NCBI GenBank assembly: GCA_964392085.1
Contig: CAYMOV010000076.1
Coordinates: 1 to 12,409 of the forward strand
Direction of reading: 5' to 3'
Length of the DNA: 12,409 nt
From: CAYMOV01 sp964392085
GTDB taxonomy: Bacteria > Oederibacteriota > Muellerivitia > Muellerivitales > Muellerivitaceae
This document shows, piece after piece, positions 7,103 to 12,409 of the stretch. The notes below the pieces were generated by a model. That model saw nothing but the letters and a program-made list of their open reading frames with translations. It made no database searches and was not told the origin of the DNA. A program made the position numbers and the translations under genes. Within the stretch, counting starts at the first letter, position 1. Each line of letters starts with the position of its first letter.

Positions 7103-8020
7103 ATGAGCCAACCCCAAAACAACTTCTGGGACAGCAAGCGCCGCCAGGAACGCATCTTCAAGATCATCTTCACCGTGATCTTGGTCCTGGGGGCCGTCAC
7201 CATGCTGGCGCCCTTGGCTTGGATGCTTTCGACTTCCTTGAAGACCCCGACCCAGGTTTTCGCCTCACCCCCGATCTGGATCCCCTCGCCCCTCCAGTGG
7301 TCGAACTATCCCACGGCTTGGAGCGTGTCGGGTATCTTCGCCACGGATACCTGGTACTTCCTTTGGATCAAGATGCGCGGGATCACCTTCTCCACCTACG
7401 CGTGGAACACCCTGGTCATCAGCGTCCTGGGGACGCTCGGAACCACCCTGTCGTCGGCCCTGGTGGCCTTCGCCTTCGCCCGGCTCCGGTTCCCGGGCCG
7501 CGACACCCTGTTCCTCCTCTGCCTGGCCACCCTGATGGTGCCGGCCCAGGTGACCATGATCCCGTCCTTCATCCTGTTCAAGACGCTCGGATGGTATGAC
7601 ACCTTCCTGCCCCTCATCGTGCCGGCGTGGTTGGGCGGCGGCGCCTACAACATCTTCCTCATGCGCCAGTTCTTCATGACCATCCCCTACGAACTGGACG
7701 AGGCCGCGAAGATCGATGGGTGCTCGAACCTGGGGTTGTTTTGGAACATCCTCCTGCCGTTGTGCAAGCCCGCCCTGGCCACGGTGGCCATCTTCTCGTT
7801 CGTCTACAACTGGAACGACTTCCTGAACCCCTTGATCTACCTCGATTCCAACGCCAACAAGACCTTGGCGATCGGACTCACGAACTTCGTCTCCCTTTAT
7901 GGACAAGATTATCACTTGCTGATGGCGGCCTCGCTCATCATCTCCCTTCCCATCATCTTGATCTTCTTGGCGGGCCAGAAGCACTTCATCAAGGGCATCG
8001 TGACCACCGGCTTGAAATAA
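7103..8020 (+). CDS. ABC sugar importer permease, MalG/UgpE type
   Basis: This encodes the second inner-membrane permease subunit, 305 residues. It shows the usual N-terminal helix (about 19-42) ending in MLSTSLKTP, the core helices, the EAA loop DEAAKIDGCSNLGLFWNILLP at about 199-219 with Gly206, the YNWNDFLNPLIYL motif at 235-247 and the family-typical C-terminus QKHFIKGIVTTGLK. The length is slightly above the usual 275-285. The excess is about 20 residues around 75-95 (Trp/Phe-rich) in the first periplasmic loop, the same place as the larger insert in its partner permease. It is last in the operon, and its stop codon merges into a rho-independent terminator. Confidence 0.94.
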   Translation: MSQPQNNFWDSKRRQERIFKIIFTVILVLGAVTMLAPLAWMLSTSLKTPTQVFASPPIWIPSPLQWSNYPTAWSVSGIFATDTWYFLWIKMRGITFSTYAWNTLVISVLGTLGTTLSSALVAFAFARLRFPGRDTLFLLCLATLMVPAQVTMIPSFILFKTLGWYDTFLPLIVPAWLGGGAYNIFLMRQFFMTIPYELDEAAKIDGCSNLGLFWNILLPLCKPALATVAIFSFVYNWNDFLNPLIYLDSNANKTLAIGLTNFVSLYGQDYHLLMAASLIISLPIILIFLAGQKHFIKGIVTTGLK

Positions 8021-8044
8021 CCGTTCAGGTCGAACGGTTGTTTT
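8019..8044 (+). terminator. Rho-independent terminator of the ABC importer operon
   Basis: AACCGTTC (8019-8026) pairs perfectly with GAACGGTT (8032-8039) around a five-base loop and is followed by GTTTT. It starts inside the stop codon of the MalG-type permease gene. Confidence 0.88.
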
Positions 8045-8157
8045 CGGCGCCTTGTTCCCGGTCCATGCCTGGTGCGGTGTCCTGACCCCTTGAAGTTCCC
8101 CGGGCCTGTCGCCGGAGGGAACCCTGGTTCCATTGGGGGACCGGGGTTTTTGATTTA
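8045..8157 (+). promoter_or_regulatory. Structured leader upstream of metK: terminator-like hairpin with competing pairing (possible attenuator)
   Basis: The last intergenic 113 bases before gap 2 contain no gene and no obvious promoter. The segment 8122-8131 pairs with 8137-8146 (ten pairs, two G-U) around a five-base loop, extended by A-U pairs and followed by TTTTT (8147-8151), a terminator shape. Upstream, CCCGGTCC (8057-8064) is perfectly complementary to GGACCGGG (8138-8145) in the 3' arm, so it could compete as an antiterminator. GTTCCC (8095-8100) can pair with GGGAAC (8117-8122) as an intermediate hairpin. This resembles a metabolite- or peptide-controlled attenuator ahead of a SAM synthetase gene, but I do not recognise a known SAM riboswitch core. 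The plain alternative is a second terminator for the ABC operon. Confidence 0.45.
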
Positions 8158-8257
8158 NNNNNNNNNNNNNNNNNNNNNNNNNNNNNNNNNNNNNNNNNNN
8201 NNNNNNNNNNNNNNNNNNNNNNNNNNNNNNNNNNNNNNNNNNNNNNNNNNNNNNNNN
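8158..8257. other. Scaffold gap 2 (100 N)
   Basis: A run of exactly 100 N ends two bases before the metK ATG. The metK promoter, RBS and any regulator site are hidden in it. The true gap size is unknown. Confidence 0.97.
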
Positions 8258-8259
8258 AC

Positions 8260-9421
8260 ATGTCTTCTCTCTCACCGCTGGGCCGGGAGCGTTTCTTCTT
8301 CACTTCCGAATCCGTGACCGAAGGACACCCGGACAAGGTCGCCGACCAGGTTTCGGACGCCATCCTGGACGCCTGCCTGAAGCAGGACCCGTTTTCCCGG
8401 GTCGCCTGCGAGACCCTTTTGACCTGCAACCTCGTGATGATCGCCGGTGAGATCACCACCAAGGCCCAGGTGAACTGGAGCGAGGTGGCCCGCAAGGCCA
8501 TCCGTGAGATCGGCTACCTGGACGCCAAGGCCGGGTTGGACGCCGATACCTGCGGGGTGTCCGTGGCCATCAACCGCCAGTCCCCCGACATCGCCATGGG
8601 TGTGGACACGGGCGGCGCCGGGGACCAGGGAATGATGTTCGGGTTCGCCTGCCGCGAGACCCCCGAGCTGATGCCCCTGCCCATCATGTTGGCCCACCGC
8701 CTGGTGGAGGAACTGGCCCGCGTCCGCAAGAAGGGGATCATCAAGTACCTGCGCCCCGACGGCAAGAGCCAGGTCAGCGTGGAGTACATCGGCGGCAAGC
8801 CCGCCCGCGTGGACGCCGTGGTGGTTTCGACCCAACACTCGCCCATGAAGCACTCGAAGATCGTGGCCGACATCACCAAGCACGTGATCCGCAAGGTGAT
8901 CCCGTCCAACCTGATCGACGGCAAGACCAAGATCTTCGTCAACCCGACCGGCAACTTCGAGATCGGCGGGCCCCTGGGCGATACCGGTTTGACCGGCCGC
9001 AAGATCATCGTGGACACCTACGGGGGTTACGGCCGCCACGGCGGCGGCGCGTTCTCCGGGAAGGACCCCTCGAAGGTCGACAGGTCCGCCGCCTACGCGG
9101 CCCGCTACGTGGCCAAGAACCTGGTGGCGGCCGGCTTGGCCGACCAGTGCGAGGTGCAGGTTTCCTACGCCATCGGCGTGGCGGAGCCCACCAGCGTGTT
9201 GGTCCACACCTTCGGAACGGGCCGCCTGCCCCAGGAACAGCTGACCCAGCTGGTCCGGAAGCACTTCGACCTGACGCCGCGCGGCATCATGAAGACCCTC
9301 AACCTGCGCCGCCCCATCTACCAGAAGACGGCCGCCTACGGCCACTTTGGGCGCACCGACAAGGACTTCACCTGGGAAAAGACCGACAAGGCCGCCGCCC
9401 TCCGCAAGGACGCGGGATTCT
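8260..9421 (+). CDS. metK: S-adenosylmethionine synthetase (methionine adenosyltransferase), last codons lost in gap 3
   Basis: MetK makes S-adenosylmethionine from methionine and ATP in the cytoplasm. The 387 visible residues are close to full length (E. coli 384). GHPDK at 22-26, the ATP-site hexapeptide GAGDQG at 119-124 and the phosphate loop GGGAFSGKD at 261-269 are all intact. The C-terminus FTWEKTDKAAALRKDAGF matches the family's usual end, so only about one to three residues and the stop codon fall in the gap. The ATG was chosen because it begins a normal-length N-terminus (RERFFFTSESVTEGHPDK). Only two bases precede it before gap 2, so its RBS cannot be seen. It faces ahcY across gap 3. 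Both act in the same SAM cycle: MetK makes the methyl donor, and AhcY clears the SAH product. Confidence 0.97.
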
Positions 9422-9521
9422 NNNNNNNNNNNNNNNNNNNNNNNNNNNNNNNNNNNNNNNNNNNNNNNNNNNNNNNNNNNNNNNNNNNNNNNNNNNNNNN
9501 NNNNNNNNNNNNNNNNNNNNN
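9422..9521. other. Scaffold gap 3 (100 N) between convergent metK and ahcY
   Basis: A run of exactly 100 N begins within the last codons of metK and ends within the last codons of ahcY. Both genes' stop codons and any shared terminator lie inside it. Real size is unknown. Confidence 0.97.
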
Positions 9522-10918
9522 CGGTAATGCTCCGCCTTGTACGGCCCATTGGCCGGCACGCCGATGTAGGACGCCTGTTTGTCGGTCAGCCGGGTCAGCT
9601 TCACGCCGATCTTCTCCAGGTGAAGCCGCGCGACCTCCTCGTCCAGCTCCTTGGACAGCCGGTAAACGCCCACCTTGTACTTACCCTTGTTCTTCCAAAG
9701 GTCCAGCTGGGCGAGGGTCTGGTTGGTGAAGGAATTGGACATCACGAACGAAGGGTGGCCCGTGGCGCAACCCAGGTTCACCAGGCGCCCCTCGGCCAGC
9801 AGGTACATCACGTGCCCATCCGGGAAGATGTACTTGTCGTACTGTGGCTTCACGTTGACGCGCTTGATGCCCGGGTAGCGGGTGAGCTTCTCCACCTGGA
9901 TCTCGTCGTCGAAGTGCCCGATGTTGCACACGATGGCCTCGGTCTTCATCTTCTCCATGTGCTCGATGCGGATCACGTCGCAGTTGCCGGTCGTGGTGAC
10001 GTAGATGTCGGCGAGGCCCAGCGTGTCCTCCACGGTCGCCACCTGGTAACCCTCCATGGACGCCTGCAGGGCGCAGATGGGGTCGATCTCGGTCACGATG
10101 ACCCGAGCTCCCATGCCCTCAAGCGCCTTCGCGCAGCCCTTGCCCACGTCGCCGTAGCCGCACACGACGGCCACCTTGCCGGCGATCATGACGTCGGTCG
10201 CCCGCTTGATGCCGTCGATGAGCGACTCGCGGCACCCATACAGGTTGTCGAATTTGGACTTGGTCACCGAGTCGTTCACGTTGATGGCGGGCACCAAAAG
10301 CTCGCCCTTCTCGAACATCTGGTAAAGGCGGTGCACGCCGGTGGTCGTTTCCTCCGAAACGCCGCTCCATTCCTTGACGACGTTATGCCAGAAGCCCGGC
10401 TCGGTCTTGAGGGTCTCCTTAAGCAGGTTGAGGATGATCTGCACCTCCTTGTTGTCGGTCTTCTGGTCCAGGAACTTGGGGTCGTTCTCGGCCTTGAAGC
10501 CCCAGTGGATGAGCAGGGTCGCGTCGCCGCCGTCATCCACGATCTGCATGGGGCCCTTGCCGCCCGGGAAGGTGAGCATCCGCTTGGTGCACCACCAATA
10601 TTCCTCGAGCGTCTCGCCCTTCCAGGCGAACACCGGGACGCCCGCCGCCGCGATGCCGGCCGCCGCGTGGTCCTGGGTCGAGAAGATGTTGCAGCTGGCC
10701 CAGCGAACGTCCGCGCCCAGGCTCGCCAAGGTCTCGATCAGCACGGCCGTCTGGATCGTCATGTGAAGCGACCCGGAGATGCGGACTCCCTTCAAGGGCT
10801 TCTCGGCCGCGTGTTTCCCGCGCACGGCCATCAGGCCCGGCATCTCCTTCTCGGCGATCTCGATCTCCTTTCGGCCCCAATCGGCCTGGCTGATATCCTT
10901 CACCTTGAAGTCACCCAT
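9522..10918 (-). CDS. ahcY: S-adenosylhomocysteine hydrolase (adenosylhomocysteinase), last codons lost in gap 3
   Basis: AhcY reversibly hydrolyses S-adenosylhomocysteine to adenosine and homocysteine using tightly bound NAD, relieving product inhibition of methyltransferases. 465 residues are visible. Motifs include SLHMTIQTAVLIETL near 50-64, SCNIFSTQDHAAA near 75-87, DDGGDATLLIH near 128-138, NVNDSVTKSKFDNLYG near 213-228 and the NAD-binding GYGDVGKG at 254-261. The long-form bacterial insert (about 150-195) is present. The C-terminus reaches GPYKAEHY, so only the usual final Arg-Tyr and stop are missing. I chose the ATG at 10918 over the one at 10924: GGAGG (10929-10925) touches the upstream ATG but lies six bases from the second. 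It follows the ArsR-methyltransferase gene by 43 bases on the same strand, so the two probably form an operon. Confidence 0.97.
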
Positions 10919-10924
10919 GGTCAT

Positions 10925-10929
10925 CCTCC
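10925..10929 (-). promoter_or_regulatory. RBS deciding the ahcY start
   Basis: GGAGG on the minus strand lies six bases upstream of the ATG at 10918 and directly abuts the in-frame ATG at 10924. Spacing therefore favours the downstream start, giving a protein that begins MGDFKVKDIS. Confidence 0.85.
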
Positions 10930-10961
10930 AATTTTTTTAAAAGAATCTTTGGTGGGCGTCG

Positions 10962-11876
10962 TTATGATTTGCGTTTTTTCCGCGCCTGGAGGGCGAACGC
11001 CTCCAGGCCGTTTTTCAAGGGGAACGTCTCCTCTTCCTCCACGTCCAACCCCGCCCGCGTCAACCAAGAGCGGATATCGTCCGGCTTGAAACCCAGCCAA
11101 CGGTCGTGGTACCGGCTTCGCATCTTCTCATCCCGGTGCTTGGACAGGTCGATCAAGACGAACGTCTTGCCCGCCTTGAGCACCTTGGCCACCTCGAGAA
11201 CGACTTTTTCAGGCTCGGACATGTGGTGCAGCACCATCGTCATGACCGCGCAGTCCACCTCTTCATCCCGCAACGGCAGGTGCGACAGGTCGCCCACCCG
11301 AAGGCTCACCCGGGTCTCGTCCAGGTGGTGCCGTTTGCGCGCCTCCTCCAACATGCCCGGGGAATTGTCCACCCCGATGACCTGCTTGGCCTTCCGGCTG
11401 AGCAAAGGCAGCAGGTCCCCGGTTCCGCAGCCCAGGTCCACCACGACCCCGCAATGGGGGATGAGGTGTTCCAACCTCTTTTCCATGCCCGATCCGGCCA
11501 GGAGCTCCTCTTTCAGCTGTTCCCAGTTCTCGGCCACGGTGTCGAAGAACCGCGCCTGGTCCTCCGTCCGACGGTTGTAGACGCGGGCGGCCACCTCCTG
11601 GTCCTGTTGGGATTTGGGGTACCCGTCCTTTTTGATCAGTTCCGACCAATCCGTGCCCGCCTGCCCCATGTCCGCCGAGTAGAACGACCACAGGCCGTCT
11701 TTTCGGCACTGGAGGAGACCGCAGTCCGTCAGGATCTTCAGGTGCCTGGAGACGCGGGACTGTCCCATCCCAAACACGGAGACCAACTCGTTGACGTTCA
11801 ACTCATGCCGAAGGAGGACCCCGTAGATGCGGAGCCGGGTCTCGTCCGACAAAGCCTTGAACCGTTCGAGGAGCAT
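10962..11876 (-). CDS. ArsR-family HTH fused to SAM-dependent methyltransferase domain; probable SAH/SAM-responsive repressor (SahR-like)
   Basis: This 304-residue two-domain protein has an ArsR-type winged helix-turn-helix at about 1-75 (LSDETRLRIYGVLL, then GMGQSRVSRHLKILTDCGLL as the recognition region). A linker with charged helices follows (about 85-130), then a class I Rossmann methyltransferase domain with motif I VVDLGCGTGDLL at 145-156, acidic Asp170 in IGVDNSP and an LHHM segment at 216-219. The metal-binding ELCVCDL motif of ArsR/SmtB sensors is absent (HELNVNEL stands in its place), which argues against metal sensing. Located 43 bases upstream of ahcY and behind a strong palindromic operator, it most likely senses SAH or SAM through the methyltransferase fold and represses its own operon, as described for SahR-type regulators. 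True methyltransferase activity is the alternative. No Shine-Dalgarno is visible before the ATG. Confidence 0.9.
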   Translation of the reverse strand: MLLERFKALSDETRLRIYGVLLRHELNVNELVSVFGMGQSRVSRHLKILTDCGLLQCRKDGLWSFYSADMGQAGTDWSELIKKDGYPKSQQDQEVAARVYNRRTEDQARFFDTVAENWEQLKEELLAGSGMEKRLEHLIPHCGVVVDLGCGTGDLLPLLSRKAKQVIGVDNSPGMLEEARKRHHLDETRVSLRVGDLSHLPLRDEEVDCAVMTMVLHHMSEPEKVVLEVAKVLKAGKTFVLIDLSKHRDEKMRSRYHDRWLGFKPDDIRSWLTRAGLDVEEEETFPLKNGLEAFALQARKKRKS

Positions 11877-11887
11877 GTTATTTCACT

Positions 11888-11907
11888 ATATCAAGATTTA
11901 TTGATAT
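11888..11907. promoter_or_regulatory. Palindromic operator of the ArsR-methyltransferase/ahcY operon
   Basis: ATATCAA (11888-11894) and TTGATAT (11901-11907) form a perfect 7-bp inverted repeat with a 6-base spacer, starting 12 bases upstream of the regulator's ATG. Size and AT-rich symmetry suit a dimeric ArsR winged helix. The site overlaps the proposed -10 and start of transcription, so binding would block the promoter. It stands out in otherwise GC-rich sequence. Confidence 0.8.
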
Positions 11908-11933
11908 GTTACTCGGGCCGGAGCGTTTGTCAA
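11906..11933 (-). promoter_or_regulatory. Promoter of the ArsR-methyltransferase/ahcY operon
   Basis: A perfect TTGACA -35 (11933-11928) is followed at 16-base spacing by TAACAT (11911-11906), a four of six -10 match, running into the operator. An alternative -10 is TATAGT (11890-11885), eight bases before the ATG, but it lacks a good -35. Either way the palindrome covers core promoter positions. Confidence 0.5.
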
Positions 11934-12045
11934 TGGCCGGTTTTCTAACGAAGTCCCTTTTGAAAAAATCCCAAATGTAAGCCCCGGAAGGGTGTGCCCA
12001 CGGCTGATTTGATTTTGACCCGTTCCGTCAGTTGCAAGGCCGCTG

Positions 12046-12054
12046 TGATAAAAT
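12046..12054 (+). promoter_or_regulatory. Extended -10 promoter of the TPR gene
   Basis: TG-A-TAAAAT is an extended -10 element (TGn followed by a five of six match) ending eight bases before the ATG at 12063. No -35 at standard spacing is convincing and no Shine-Dalgarno is present. Transcription would start about two bases before the ATG, so the mRNA would be leaderless or nearly so. Confidence 0.5.
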
Positions 12055-12062
12055 CCAGTCCC

Positions 12063-12409
12063 ATGAAACAAATTTCGACGCTTCTGCTTCTCCTCCTGCT
12101 CCTCCCGGCCTTGGGGTTCGGCCAGGACGCCGAACAGGCCTACCGGGCCGGGCTTTCCTTCGCCCAGGCGGGTCGGTACCAGGAAGCCATTGGCCGGTAC
12201 CGGGACGCGGTGAGGTTGGACAGCACCCACTGGCAGGCCTACCAAGCCCTGGGGGACGCCTACCTCAAGGTCGGGATGAATTCCGACGCGTTGGACGCCT
12301 ATACCCGAAGCTTGCGGATCAACCCCGCCAACACCCAGCTGGACCAGTCCATCCAACCGCTCCGGCAAGCCGAGGTGCTCCGGTCCATCCGGACGAACCT
12401 TCCCGGCGA
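12063..12409 (+). CDS. Exported TPR-repeat protein, 3' end cut by window edge
   Basis: The 115 visible residues begin with a Leu-rich signal peptide (MKQIS, then a run of eight leucines, cleavage near residue 20 at LGFG-QD). Two tetratricopeptide repeats follow at about 23-56 and 57-90. They show the family pattern: AYRAGLSFAQAGRYQEAIGRY and then ALGDAYLKVGMNSDALDAY, each ending in an R-L/I-D/N-(S/P) turn. The rest begins a less regular helical region (about 91-115). TPR domains mediate protein-protein contacts, here in the periplasm or outside the inner membrane. It is transcribed divergently from the ArsR-methyltransferase gene across 186 bases. Its function cannot be assigned. Nothing links it to the SAM cycle other than position. 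Confidence 0.85.
   Translation, partial: MKQISTLLLLLLLLPALGFGQDAEQAYRAGLSFAQAGRYQEAIGRYRDAVRLDSTHWQAYQALGDAYLKVGMNSDALDAYTRSLRINPANTQLDQSIQPLRQAEVLRSIRTNLPG

Noticed and set aside
8045..8157. Classical SAM-I riboswitch ahead of metK
   Set aside because: The conserved SAM-I core sequences (such as the GAUGAAA and GGCAACC segments) are not visible here. Only alternative pairings can be supported.
8272..9549. Long minus-strand open frame opposite metK
   Set aside because: It is a mirror frame of metK with low-complexity Gly/His/Val/Asp content, and it runs through gap 3.
10919..10924. Upstream in-frame ATG (10924) as the ahcY start
   Set aside because: GGAGG abuts this ATG with no spacing, whereas the ATG at 10918 has the normal six-base spacing.
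9347..11089. Long plus-strand open frame (580 codons) spanning gap 3 and opposite ahcY
   Set aside because: It is held open by the N-run and by the GC-rich codon bias of ahcY on the other strand. The frame runs through three unrelated features and has no recognisable domain.
10962..11876. Metal-responsive ArsR/SmtB regulator or arsenite methyltransferase
   Set aside because: The ELCVCDL metal-binding motif is absent, the cysteines are scattered, no arsenic genes are nearby, and the neighbour is ahcY.

Overview
The window reads as a stretch of a GC-rich, Gram-negative-type bacterial chromosome, probably a metagenome-assembled scaffold. It carries three runs of exactly 100 N (2263-2362, 8158-8257, 9422-9521), the usual placeholder for scaffold gaps of unknown size. 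Codon use and gene style look even throughout, with no integrase, transposase, tRNA or rRNA. The lineage cannot be named from sequence alone. A free-living plant-polysaccharide degrader from a poorly cultivated phylum fits best, because exported cellulases, a lipoprotein sugar-binding protein and CACCAAG-type intergenic repeats occur together.

Left half (1-8044): a beta-glucan/cellulose use locus. A GH3 beta-glucosidase (minus strand, C-terminus cut by the window edge) and a GH9 cellulase with an N-terminal Ig-like domain (minus) both carry signal peptides. Divergent from GH9 is a three-gene ABC sugar importer on the plus strand: lipoprotein binding protein, MalF-type permease and MalG-type permease. 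It ends at a clear rho-independent terminator. No ATPase gene is present, so a shared MsiK/MalK-type ATPase elsewhere is implied. The likely flow is GH9 cutting the glucan outside the cell or in the periplasm, the importer taking up oligosaccharides, and GH3 releasing glucose. The MalF-type permease has an unusual extra segment of about 78 residues in its first periplasmic loop, and the MalG-type permease has a smaller extra segment at the equivalent place.

Right half (8045-11907): the S-adenosylmethionine cycle. metK (plus) makes SAM. ahcY (minus) hydrolyses the S-adenosylhomocysteine (SAH) left by methyltransferases. Directly upstream of ahcY, and probably co-transcribed with it, is an ArsR-type HTH fused to a class I SAM-dependent methyltransferase domain, the architecture I associate with SahR-like SAH-responsive repressors. 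A perfect ATATCAA-N6-TTGATAT palindrome lies just upstream of its start codon and is the best operator in the window. metK and ahcY converge on the third gap, each missing only its last few codons. The metK leader before the second gap holds a strong terminator-like hairpin and a competing upstream pairing, which suggests attenuation.

Right edge (12063-12409): the start of an exported TPR-repeat protein, transcribed divergently from the regulator and cut by the window end. Several genes without a Shine-Dalgarno sequence (GH9, regulator, TPR) have a -10-like hexamer 6-8 nt before the ATG, which hints at leaderless transcripts.
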